In this document: in pieces, positions 1 to 10,740 of the stretch
Layout of the letters: each line of letters starts with the position of its first letter
How positions within the stretch are numbered: the stretch's first letter is position 1
Assembly: GCA_037951105.1 (NCBI GenBank)
Contig: JBAMJV010009751.1
Span: forward strand, 1-64,000
Length of the DNA stretch: 64,000 nucleotides
Reading direction: 5' to 3'
Source of the DNA: Echinarachnius parma
Taxonomy: Eukaryota > Echinodermata > Echinoidea > Clypeasteroida > Echinarachniidae
Notes under the pieces: model-generated
What the model saw: only the letters and a program-made list of their open reading frames with translations
Told to the model about the DNA's origin: nothing
The model's database searches: none
Made by a program: the position numbers and the translations under genes

Positions 1-2
1 CA

Positions 3-352
3 TGGTGTAAAGATAAAGGTGTAGATATTGTTTTTTTACAAGAAACATACAGTACAATTGAAGTCGAGGGGACTTGGAAATTGCCATGGAATGGGAGTTC
101 ATATTTTAGTCATGGGACAAACCATAGTAAAGGGGTGCTTATTTTGATAGATTATAAATTAGATATTCAGGTTTTAAATGTTATCTCAATATATAAAGAC
201 CCTCAAATTCAGGGATTCACGTTTAATAACGTAGAAATAAAACAAATTCTTTATGCAGACGATATGACTCTTTTTTATTCGGGACTCCAAATCATTTAAA
301 AGGGTGGAGAAATTGTTTGAAAGTTTTGCTAGAAATTCTGGATTAAAAATTT
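3..352 (+). mobile_element. LINE fragment: endonuclease piece joined to RT palm
   Basis: From base 3 the frame reads an AP-endonuclease-like stretch with an LQET motif and, further on, a GVLILIDYK stretch, typical of LINE ORF2. After about 60 codons it switches abruptly to reverse-transcriptase palm sequence with the catalytic YADD box (about 255-270). The region normally between endonuclease and palm is missing, so this copy carries an internal deletion. A one-base shift near 283-285 moves the frame; the continuation reads DSKSFKRVEKLFESF and then GLKI up to 350. The same element resumes at 2128. The family resembles Tx1/L1-type LINEs by motif. The 5' end lies outside the window. Confidence 0.8.
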
Positions 353-478
353 ATGTAGCACCGGTGTGTAGTTGTGGCTACGTGGTGGTTCAGGCCGGGC
401 GCAAACACAAAGAAATATGGGGTGGATGGGTGGGGTGACGATGCAAGAACCGGGATTGAGACCGCTAGCGAGACAGAC

Positions 479-535
479 ACCTGAAAAGAGCAGGGGAAAA
501 ACACATCAGGCTGGGGTCACACAATTCTGCAAAGT
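479..535. repeat. 57-bp direct repeat, copy 1
   Basis: Identical over 57 bases to 1846-1902. Read on the minus strand it contains a pyrimidine-rich stretch ending TTTTCAG followed by GT. Confidence 0.9.
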
Positions 536-1845
536 CTTTATTTACACCTCAAAAACAAACAAATCATCAATACAATCATTTCCAAATCAATTGTATTATA
601 AAACCGAACATATAAATCTAGTATAAAGCATGAGTTAAATATAATAACTGCGAGCGTAGTAACCAATTATACCAGGCCGCATCAAATATCGTTTTCATCT
701 CCCGATATACCAATTCATATCAAACCCCATTAATTATTCACAATTATATCCTTAACATGATTAATTACAAACTAAATAACAACATCTAGCTTACATTATA
801 ATAATATCACTCCAACTATCAATACAATCTCAGTATAACGGGTATAAACAAACACTATAATATAAAAGAACGTCGAACTAGACTACAAGTTTACAAGCTT
901 CTCTTTATACACAATACTAATTCTCCCCAATTCTTATTTTACACGCACTATAAATGGGAGAGCGAAAATTACAAACAAGACTCTCATTCTCTTTGTCTCT
1001 GTATTTAATTCCAACAATTAATACCCCGTGCGAAAACCAGGCAAATAACTATACTCTCTAAAAATGGCTACCACGATAGATAAGAGATAACGAGAGTGGA
1101 GCGAGAAGGGAGAGAGGAGATAAGAACATAGACGTGAAAGGGAAGAGAGAGGATGAGAAAGAAGTTTGTGGACACGCGGGCACAGTGCGGAGATGAGCGG
1201 AGGGTTGCTCGGGAAATGGGGAGAGAGGGCAACAGAGAGAGAGAGGGGAGACGAGAAACGTGGGAACACAGGTGGTCAAGAGGAGTGATAAGAGAGAAAG
1301 AGGGGAGAGGGGTATGAAGTCGAAACTGGCTGAATGATGTTTGACCATCGCACTATATGCAATCCTTGGAGTCGAAGAGTTAAGTTTCGCGTACAGTGAA
1401 CCAGTGTGCAACGGAGATAACAAACTGCCTACAATACCAACATACGCTCCACACAATATAATATACTTTCAGACCGTACACGTGTTATAGTATAAATCAC
1501 ATACAATTATAAACTCTTCATTTCCTAACAGCACGAATATCTCCCATATCTCAACATATTTAACAATAACAACTTGGCAACATACTAAGACTAAAGGTTA
1601 TTTCGTTTTAACCAAAACATCCAATATCACATTATCCTAGTAAACATATCAAATTAAGTCATACACGTCACCAGCATGAATATAACATAAAAAAGTCATG
1701 TATAAACTATTAAAGTACACTTTAAACTGCATATCATTAAACGATGAGACACAAAAGAGCAATCATTATATCATACAAAGATGCAAATAATCGTACACCA
1801 ACAAATATATATATTTCTCTATACAAATGAATGAAATTCATTCTT

Positions 1846-1902
1846 ACCTGAAAAGAGCAGGGGAAAAACACATCAGGCTGGGGTCACACAATTCTGCAAA
1901 GT
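1846..1902. repeat. 57-bp direct repeat, copy 2
   Basis: Identical to 479-535, one period of 1367 bp away. On the minus strand it ends CAG and is followed by GTAAGA, a strong 5' splice-site sequence. Confidence 0.9.
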
Positions 1903-2127
1903 GAGATATTGTGCTGACCCACGCAAGATGTACTCCGTTCTTCCCCCCTCGTGGTCAGATAAGACATCCCCATACCGGGTGGGCGATAGTGGCTAAACAA
2001 TAACATGGTCTATAGGTTTATGACCGTTAGTCTGGCCACGCTGGTGTAGTGATTAAAGGCCGCTATATCATTCGACGTTAAAGGCAACATTAAATATCAT
2101 TGCATGGTCATTTTACCCATGCTACAT

Positions 2128-3676
2128 CAATAAAGAAAAAACTTTCATATTATTGTTAGGCCCTTCTCAAAATAAAGATATTGCTCTTCCATTTGGTAAA
2201 ATAGTAGAAATAGTGAAGATTTTAGGTATTTATTTTTCTTTAGATGTTGAAGTTCAGGAAAGGACAAATTATAAGGAAATTTTGAGTAAAATTAAAAAGT
2301 TGCTATCGTGGTGGAAACAAAGAGATTTAACTTTAATGGGAAAAATTCAATTGATAAAAACGTTTATTTTGTCAAAATTAATTTATGTGTCGGCACTGAC
2401 ACCAGTACCGAATTGGGTATTTCAAGATCTGGATAAATTGGTATTTGACTTTTTGTGGAATGGAAAAGATAAGATTAAGCGTAATGTAATGTTCTTGGAT
2501 TATTGTAGAGGTGGGCTAAGATTAACTGACTTTTATTTATTTATTTTAGTGCAGAGGATTATATGGGTAAAGAGACTTTTAACGGGGGATGCAAATATGG
2601 GATGGAAGCAATATTTTAATTATTTAACTAAAGATTTTGGTGGAACTTTGATATTTTATAATAATAATGCAATTATAGATATATTTAAATTAGCATTACC
2701 AGCTTTTTATAGAGACATGTTGAACGCTTGGATTGCCACGAAAACATTTTTGTTAAAAGAAAATACTTCTAAAAGGAATGAAATTATTTATAATAATAGA
2801 TTTGTTTTTATTGATGGACATGTTCCTTTCAATGAACAGTTATTTAAAAAGAATATTTATAGGTTGCATCATATTGTTGATGGGGAAGGCAATATAAAAT
2901 CAAATGAGGAATTTCAAAGAAAAGGTTTAAATAGTTTAGAGATTATGGAAATACAACATATATTTCTTGGTATTCCCCCTTCATGGAAACAATTTTTGAA
3001 TATAAATATTCACTTAAATATAGATAGGGAATTAGATATGAACCTTTTAATTTTTGAAAAGGTATATATGTTAGATAAGGTTACTTCAAAAATGATATAT
3101 AATTTTTTATTAAGTAAAAAAGTAGAAAAATCATATGCAGAACGAAATTTAGAGCAGATTTATAATATTAATGGGAAAGACATACAATTAATATTCTTAA
3201 GACTTAGAAAATGCACTTTGAATAGTAAGCTTCGAGAATTTCAATTTAAAATGCTTTATAATATTATATATACTAAATTATATTTATATTCATTTAAAAT
3301 GGTTGATAGTAATTTATGTTCTTTTTGTGGTAAATATGAAGAAACTTACGAGCATTTGTTTTTTCTTTGTGAGAAAGTAAAACCAATTTGGGAAGCGTGT
3401 GGAAATTTATTTAATTTAGTAGAGATTAGAAATATAAATTGGAAAGATATTCATGTAGGAATAGTTGAGTTAAATATAGGGAAGGAACAGTTATTAAATC
3501 ATATAATAATTTTGGTAAAATACATGATATTTATAGATAGTAAAAATAGAAATAAACCACCAACTGCTTTGGAGATTAAGAAAAGATTATTAGAAAATAG
3601 AAAGGAGGAGAAGAAATTAGCTGGGGACCGTGGTACACTAACGTATCATTTTAGAAAGTGGGACAATTTAGAATAA
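2128..3676 (+). CDS. LINE ORF2 C-terminal half (reverse transcriptase tail, zinc knuckle)
   Basis: An uninterrupted frame of more than 500 codons starting inside the RT domain (NKEKTFILLLG) and ending DNLE-stop. It contains the thumb-like segment of non-LTR retrotransposons (LMGKIQLIKTFILSKLIY, then FDFLWNGKDKIKR, then RGGLRLTDFYLF). Near the C-terminus is the CSFCG...HLFFLC zinc-knuckle signature typical of Tx1/L1-type ORF2 proteins. The open frame suggests a fairly young copy, although the protein is disabled upstream by a deletion, a frameshift and the 353-2127 insertion. There is no real start codon here; the frame continues from the 5' fragment. Confidence 0.88.
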
Positions 3677-4072
3677 GGAAGGCAAACAGAAGCAATAAAA
3701 CGAATAAGGCGGACATAATGGTCGAGATTCTCTCCAGATGTAGGCATGTTTCCTGTGGATGGGTGTGTGGGTGTGTGCACGCGTGTGTGTGTGTATGTAA
3801 GCACTTGTATAGGGTGTTCTTTGAGGGGAAAAGAGTTTCCCCCTCTTTCCCCCCCCCCCTTTTTTATGTTCATGCTCTGCTTTATTTGATGTACAACAAT
3901 ACAAATTTGTTTGTATCATTTAGATGTAAATTTAAAATTATATTTTACATAATTATGTTAAGATATGAAAATACGTATACTGATTGTATTATGTACTGAT
4001 TTCTCGTATTGTTTGTTATTGTTATTTTGTTTTGAGCAATGAATACAATAAATATCATTGAAAACAAAAAAA
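3677..4072 (+). mobile_element. LINE 3' UTR and A-rich tail
   Basis: Follows the ORF2 stop. It contains a (GT)n stretch (about 3762-3795), an AATAAA at about 4048 and a terminal A-rich run near 4063-4072, after which a different repeat begins. This is the usual 3' end of a retrotransposed LINE. Confidence 0.7.
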
Positions 4073-4217
4073 ATGATCTTTACTACGTCATTTGTAATTT
4101 TGTGTTCCTTTCTAGTTATAACTATTAGTTTGTAATGTAATGATGCAGGTTTTGGTTACTAAAATTCAGTTTCACTAAAACTGTACTCTCCTTACCAGAA
4201 CTCAACTATCCCTTTAA
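4072..4217. mobile_element. Right half of a mini-transposon (AAAGGGATAGTTGAG family)
   Basis: About 140 bases nearly identical to 32325-32455. The sequence ends CTCAACTATCCCTTTAA, the inverted complement of the left terminus seen at 31905. Only the right half is present next to the LINE tail. Confidence 0.75.
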
Positions 4218-5939
4218 TGCAGTTTATCGTGACACCTATGAAACTATATTAATATGTTTTATATACTGTTATGTTATATCATTATTCTTTAACGTTGAAA
4301 CTAGTACAAAAAATGTACAGAGAATGAGAGAATGCATGTAGTATATATACATTATATTCTGTTAATGTTTCGTATATTTCTGTTACATTTGTTTTTATTA
4401 AGTTGCGAAATAAACTAAATGAAATGACATAAATGAAATAACGCATACATGTTTCAACAATACATTTATATCGGTGGATGTTAAATTACAGGTATAGTGT
4501 TACTTATTCAAACATGTGTATACTTGTATAGACTATAGAAAAGTCGAATAAATAGAAGGAAACAGGTGGCTATTTTGCGTATCATTATCAGTCTATAAAA
4601 TGACGCGAAAAGGCGTAACTAGCGTAGTGTGCATGAAAGGTGCATTTAACCATCATAGTTATGTCAGATTATAAGAGGCTCATCCTATAATTATATTAGA
4701 AGTATACATGTAGTAGAAATATTTTGGGTTAATTTGACACTGATTTAGTATTAGTAAGGCAACAGTAACTGTTTTTTACTTGGTTTGTTTGTTTTTCATA
4801 TTATATCATTTCAAAATGCTTCAAGTAAAGCAAAATATGTTACATGTTTTTTGTTTTTTTCTTCATTTCATTGATATTTGTTCTACTGAATATAAATTCC
4901 GTTGACATATATTGGGGATATATTCTGGAACAAGCACTAGAAATATATAATGCATATTCTCGTCAGCACCCCCCCCCCCCCAAAAAAAAAAAAATCACTC
5001 TCTACAGTTCTTACTGAAACACATTGTGGTAGAGATGACATGTATAGATATATCCTCATAATTTATTTTAAACTGCGTATATATAATAGTCTGTATTTAT
5101 AATGCTAATTAGTTTCTTTCATATAAAAATGAAATAATCTGAACATATCGGTCAAAATTATTTTGTATTCCTTTGATATGATTGTTAACAATACACCATT
5201 ATATTATACTCCCGTTTGTAGTATACAAGATAATATTTTCGCTGTGTTATGTCAGAAATGAAAAAAGTACTTTTTAGCTATGACTTGTGTGTAAGTTGGT
5301 CAAAATGATGTACATGAACATATTTCTTATTAGTTTTATAAATGATGATTTCTACAGATTATTTTACACTCACATTTTTACTCCATGATGGTATCTGAAT
5401 CGTATGTTAAAAAAAAAAGTTGAGAGGGCAGGATATTTTGCCATTTCTTTCAATTTATATTTATCTGATTATTAGATGAAATGTTACAACGATGAAATGT
5501 TACAAATCATGCATGATGAAATCATTGAAAGACAATTATGATTGATTAATTCCGATATTATATTTGTATCCATTAGAATATTCCTGTAATAAAACGAGCA
5601 CACTAGGCTTTTAAGAAAACAAGCGTTTGTAAACCTGTGTATCGATTTAAAAGTGTATACTGGATGAATTGTGTTTGTAAACGTGCATGTAATTAAATGT
5701 GTTTGTTGGTAGACCTATATGCAGTCCGTGTTTCGTATAACATAATTTTGTGAATATGTAAGTTTGTATGTCTGGTGAAGTGAATGTTTAATTTATTATG
5801 GTGTCCAGATGAATGTATGTGTTTGTATATTTATGTTTCAATGTAAATATACAGTGTAACCTCGCTATATCGAGCACATCGGGCCTATTGAATTTACCTT
5901 GTTATATCAGATATCTCGTTTTATCAGGGCTTAACAATA
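4218..5939. other. AT-rich spacer, no gene seen
   Basis: AT-rich sequence with no splice-consistent coding frame. It includes a C11/A12 run near 4970-4993 and, at about 5850-5900, a degraded stretch resembling the 'acctcg..ata' termini of pogo-like mini-elements. Confidence 0.6.
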
Positions 5940-5952
5940 ATGAAATATATTA

Positions 5953-6640
5953 TACTAGCTGTACCCGCGGAAATCCGCGGGTTTTTGAAAGAGAAAGACG
6001 ATGATGACATAACAACACTTGAAAACTTTACTAAATATCCCACAGTCATCATTTAAATAGTAAGACAAAATAGACTCGGGCGATTCAATCCCACCCCACA
6101 ACCCGTCGTGGCCCCGTCCAACGATACATCCGACCAATGTATAACAAAATCATGATGGTTTAGTATCCACGCAAAGTTATTCAGTTATCCCCCCATATTT
6201 CATTATGATCCATAATGTTCCGCTTGTATTAAAATAGATACAATAATATATGTTCGTGTTCTTGCTAATAAAGTAGCTTCACCGCTCCCCCCCCCCCCCC
6301 CCCCCCCCCCCCGCGCGGCTCCAATTGCCTGTATGACAAATAACCCGTCGTGTCCCCTACACGTTTCATATCATAAACTAAGTTCTCCCGCGTATACCTT
6401 TGTTCATATTCTTGAAGATATTACCTCCCCCGTCCATTCTACCCCTACCCCCCCCCCCCCCCACCCCCTAGGCGTCTCTTCTGGTACTGCATGGTAGCTT
6501 CGTGGCTGAGTTAATACATCTTACCACAAGCTGGCGCAATTATAGTATCGTGTACGGTAGGGCGAATGAGATAGTGACCAGAGACGATGGTCAGCAGGTC
6601 AGTGAGCTATGCAAATAAACTACGGTTCGGTGGGGTAATT
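5953..6640. repeat. Dispersed repeat beginning 'actagctgtacccgcgg', with poly(C) tracts
   Basis: Starts with an ACTAGCTGT motif followed by a CCCGCGG/CCGCGGG inverted pair. A related head, ACTAGCTGT followed by CCCGTT/AACGGG, occurs at 7150. Such heads are common in retroelement-derived repeats of marine invertebrates; I cannot assign the class. Poly(C) runs lie at 6287-6312 and 6448-6462. Confidence 0.4.
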
Positions 6641-7145
6641 AGATGACTGCGCGACGTGTATACACGGCTGTACATCCATCGCGCGTTGTAAAACCGCAGC
6701 TAAATTGAAGTTGTCGCATTTTGTCGTCTATGCACTTACAAACACGATGCCAATCGGCAATAGCGATCATTACCATACCATCCGCGTAATATAAATATTG
6801 ATATTTATCAAAACCTGGGTAGTTTCGCAACGTGTTATATCTAAAATAGTTTCTCGATATATTATTTGTTTTATCTACTCCAATTTATATTCTTACAAAT
6901 ACTTTTACGGCGATAAATCGTTAGTCAATGCTCGGCGTCTTAAACGGGCAATTGACATTGCTGACTTTCCCTTTTCTTCGATCTGGACGACGACCACGGG
7001 GCGGGAGCGACTCGGGAATGCCTTATTGTCCTCCGCAAAACGTATATCCTTCGATCGCGACGGTCGGGAAGTCGCCGAATCCTCGGGGTGAGGATATCTC
7101 GAGTGGGAACCATTTTGGGGGGTTGAAGCTTACCGTATTAATATA
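6641..7145. other. CpG-rich unannotated stretch
   Basis: CpG density rises sharply here (for example 6950-7095) compared with the AT-rich flanks. No frame with recognisable protein or splice signals was found. The sequence style (CTTTTCTTCGATC, GGGAATGCC, GATCGCGACGG) recurs loosely at 9 kb, so it is probably repeat-derived. Confidence 0.4.
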
Positions 7146-7149
7146 ATAG

Positions 7150-7345
7150 ACTAGCTGTTTGCGCCCGTTAAACGGGCGCTCTTTGCTGCGGCAGCCATTT
7201 TGTTTTGCCGAGGTGTTACTTGTCCTTTAAAGCTATATTCATGGTTATTTCGTCGCTTGTATCGTAAAATGAACGGATCGTGACGAATTATCGGTCTCTG
7301 CGTCAAATATTGCGCTTGTATCACAAACTGCACGACGATCTCCAA
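7150..7345. repeat. Second copy of the ACTAGCTGT-headed repeat
   Basis: Begins ACTAGCTGT followed by a CCCGTT/AACGGG inverted pair, like the head at 5953. It is followed by sequence with no coding support. Confidence 0.35.
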
Positions 7346-7714
7346 ATGAAGTATTGGTACAATTCGTATAATTTCTTTATCCAGTGAACCTGTTTTGTTT
7401 ATTTTTTTGCTGCTTTATAAATCAAAATGGGTGCGCAATCACCCCGTGAAAATCATCACTTATGCACACGGTATTGGAAATAATTCAGAAGATTAAGAAT
7501 AATCAAAACCATGCGTTCTATTGTATCAACAGTTCCTTACAACAAAATAAAACCAAACATATTATAATCAGTTATATAACCAAATTATAATAACAATGAT
7601 ACTAATACTGAACATATCCCTAGATTTATACACGTACGTATAGCTAATTTGTTGCTGTTTATTCTATCAAACTGTAGTTTAAACCATTTTGATGCAATTG
7701 TATGCGATGGAACA

Positions 7715-8200
7715 CCCCCCCCCCCCCCCCCCCCCCCCCATTCCCCACTTACACAATACACCCGCGAAACGGTGAACCGGCTCCACCCAATTTTGGCCGA
7801 TAATTAAGCACCCTCTATTATTGGTGATGGATACCCCATTCCCCGCCTCATAGAAAGCCTCGGAAAACAGTTACCCCCCCCCCCCCCCCCCCCCATCAAG
7901 TGTTCCCGGTCAACGATGCATTTTGCAAAGTAGCCCCCCCCCCCCCCCCCCCCCCCCCCATCAAGTGTTCCCGGTCAACGAAGCATTTTGTAAAGTAGCC
8001 CTCCCCCTCAATGACTCCCTGCTTTCAAAATTAAAAACTGCGTTAAGTTATATTTCTCCCCCACACACACACCCGTATTTTGGGCAGGAATACCCCTCCC
8101 CTATTTTGGGCGATGCCCCTCCCCCCCACCCCCCCCGCCCACGGTGGAAAACAGTAACATCCCCACCCCCCCCCCCCCCCTATCCCCCACATCCCCCGGC
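7715..8200. repeat. Poly(C) cluster with a short tandem duplication
   Basis: Homopolymer C runs lie at 7715-7739 (25), 7874-7894 (21), 7934-7959 (26) and about 8167-8180. Between them a segment of roughly 60 bases ('catcaagtgttcccggtcaa...') is tandemly repeated at 7895-7933 and 7960-8000. Proline-rich translations of this zone are artefacts of the C runs. Confidence 0.85.
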
Positions 8201-8280
8201 GCCCCTGCTTATCACCAACATCCCCGTTGTACATAAATTAACCAATAATTTCTTGGTCTCGGCCTAAATCTTATCGCAGA

Positions 8281-10540
8281 ATGACGGTTATCAGAACAGA
8301 TTTGTTTGAATTCAATTAAATAATTGAGCATGAACAATTTGATGCTCAAAACCCCATCTTTTTCCTCTTTTTAAAGTTAATGAATATTGTAAAGATATTG
8401 TAAATTGCGTCATTTCTTAAGTAACACCGGCTCCCGGAGAGAAACTCTGAACATTTCTTTATACCTGTCAGCCTTATTTTTTGTTGTTTATAAATCAAAA
8501 GGAATGCACATTTTCCACCTTCTAAGGGAGTATTTCAGCAAGTCGCCTGTACTGTTAGGTTCACACAGTGCTAATGAAACCCGTTCCCAATTCTCTGAAG
8601 CCGGGAGTATCTAAATGCATTGATTATTTTTGACTACTCTTGCAAGATTTGCTTGAATTTGCTGTTCCTATACGGGTCCCTTACCAATACACCGAATTCG
8701 TATGAAAATCCCCGACAGCTACTAAAATTAATAGACACCGCTTCGTGTACAAAATGTATTTCCCTATATACCATTTGGAAAAACTCGCTTCACCATAAAC
8801 CAAACAAAATATCCTCGGAATTGCCTTGCTATCTCATTTATCAAGTAAATAGTGTAGCGAGCTGTTCCGTGGTCAAATGGGTCAATTCAGCGTCGATACC
8901 CACCGGAGACTTAATCGCTATGTAAATAAAGTGTTTCTGCGGCAAGCCCCGGCCCTGAGGCTTATCGCAGACTATAATCGCTATGTAAATATGCCCTCTT
9001 CCCCCGTTCCAAATGAGCCACAGATACTAATCGCTCGAAAGGAATGCGCTCGCCGTTAACGACACGCCAAGGCATAGGTTGGTCTTATCCACGCGATTTC
9101 ATGAGCTCGATTCAGTGTATAAACTGACCACAAGACCAATTAGCTGTGTCAATAGCGTCTTTTCGCTCGGCGACGGGACTATGGCTACAACGCTAATCTT
9201 AGCGGGGGGTCGCACTCAGAGCGAAAATGTCCCCGTAGCGGCCAAACCTAGGACGGTAGTTCGCCGAATTAACGTCGGGCGTAGAGCCGCTACGCGGGTA
9301 CGTGATCAGCCAATCAGGGCGCTTGGACGGCGAGGCTCGCTGCCTCACGTGTTTCATGCACTGATTCGTACACACGCGCTGCATGCACAGTACAGTATGT
9401 TGTGATTTGTACTGCCTATACCGTATGCTTACAACATGCATGATAAATGGAACGAGTGAAACTCCCGCGTATTCAGAATTGCGAAACTGCAAATAGATCG
9501 CGACGGTAGCCAGAGTACGGGGACGATCAAAGCTAATTTAAATCCCCCGTAGCCGCACTCCCGTCGCAGAGCGAAAAGACGCTAATACAGCCTTGGCGAC
9601 AGCGTCCGAGACCCTACCTCATGATTATTCATAAGCCCGATATCTACAAATCCGGCGAAAGGGTGGCGCTCAACGAAAAGAGAAGCTCGGTCGCGCGGGA
9701 ATGATGGCTAGTACTTATCCACGCGACTCTATCAAATCGATGGGGACTCGCGCGTCATGAATAATGAATAAATTAGACGAACTTCGGGGCCATCTGGACG
9801 TCGATCCCGACCGCGCCGAGAGTCGGGAATGCGACAGTACCGATCTCCGATACCGGGCCCGTCGACGGGTCCGGGTCGCGGCGATCGATGAGCGCCGGGA
9901 AAAGAGGAGATGCATTTTTTAGAAATCGCCCATTGGTAAAGCACGGGCGACCCCCCTCGTCGCGTTAGAGTATTAATATATGTAGATGACTTAGTAAAAT
10001 ACGAGTCATCGATTGGCTCAACACACATCACGTGATTGCCATAATATTTTTTGTTATATTACACAGAAGAGCCGCGATATATCGATAGAGGAGAATTTTT
10101 GTTCAGACCTTTGCCAAATGGTGAAACTATAGCGATGCTATCGATTGCAGGTGTTGATTACATGCTGCAAGAGAGATTTTATTATGACATCGCAATGAGA
10201 GAGAGGGGGATTCTATTATGACGTCACAATGACTTGTCAACATATCACTTCGAAAAGCTTTTTCAACCTTTAGGTGGGCCTACAAGCAACAACAAGAAAC
10301 AAGGTCATAACATTTTGTTGTGATAAATTGTGATTTAATTGATTTTTTTCTTGCAATGTGAAATATTTTACAACATGTAACAACAATAAAAGGCACATTC
10401 ACTGTACGTGTAATACATGTATACATTCTTTACTTAAATTATAGTCTGTGTGTCTGTGAACAGTATTTTGCTTCATATGCATTCGGAAAAATATAGAGAT
10501 CATAAATTTTGACCCAACTATTTGATCAATCAATTGATAA
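8281..10540. other. Spacer; GC- and CpG-rich repeat material at 9.0-9.95 kb
   Basis: 8281-8990 is mixed spacer with a diverged copy of a dispersed repeat ('tccac..ctaagggagt', about 8510-8590; compare 27165-27230). 9000-9950 is rich in CpG and carries an inverted repeat (TAGCGTCTTTTCGCTC near 9153 against GAGCGAAAAGACGCTA near 9568). No frame is supported by homology. From 9960 the base composition returns to AT-rich. Confidence 0.5.
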
Positions 10541-10550
10541 AATACATGTA

Positions 10551-10738
10551 CAGAGAAACCCTGTTATAACGAGCTCGCTTATAACGAGGTACCGTTTATA
10601 ACGAGGGACAATACTTTGGTACCAATTGTTCCAATGGCATAATGCTCCACTTATAACGAGATCGGTTATAGCGAGATTCCGGTTATAACGAGGTAAAATC
10701 GATAGTCCCGACTACCTCGTTATAACGGGGTTTCCCTG
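10551..10738. mobile_element. Pogo/Tigger-like mini-transposon (TA target)
   Basis: 188 bp with terminal inverted repeats CAGAGAAACCCTGTTATAAC and GTTATAACGGGGTTTCCCTG, each flanked by TA. The interior consists of repeated 'ttataacgag' units. The CAG...AACC...ATAACGAG terminus is the style of Tigger/pogo elements and their deletion derivatives. No transposase is present. Confidence 0.85.
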
Positions 10739-10740
10739 TA

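Larger units (their letters stand above)
353..2127. mobile_element. 1.78 kb insertion splitting the LINE, short terminal inverted repeats
   Basis: The LINE frame stops at GLKI (about 350) and resumes with NKEKT (2128), the order expected in an uninterrupted reverse transcriptase, which fixes the insertion. The ends are inverted repeats: ATGTAGCA at 353-360 and TGCTACAT at 2120-2127. No clear target duplication is visible. No transposase frame is seen; the frames at 1018-1456 are low-complexity Ser/Leu translations of a GA-rich stretch. Inside lie two identical 57-bp direct repeats (479-535 and 1846-1902). It may be a non-autonomous DNA element or a solo LTR-like piece; the class is unresolved. 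Confidence 0.7.

Noticed and set aside
1018..1456. Ser/Leu-rich minus-strand frames
   Set aside because: Low-complexity GA/CT-rich sequence inside the element at 353-2127; no domain recognisable.
7923..8267. Proline-rich 114-codon frame
   Set aside because: Produced by poly(C) tracts; no homology or splice context.
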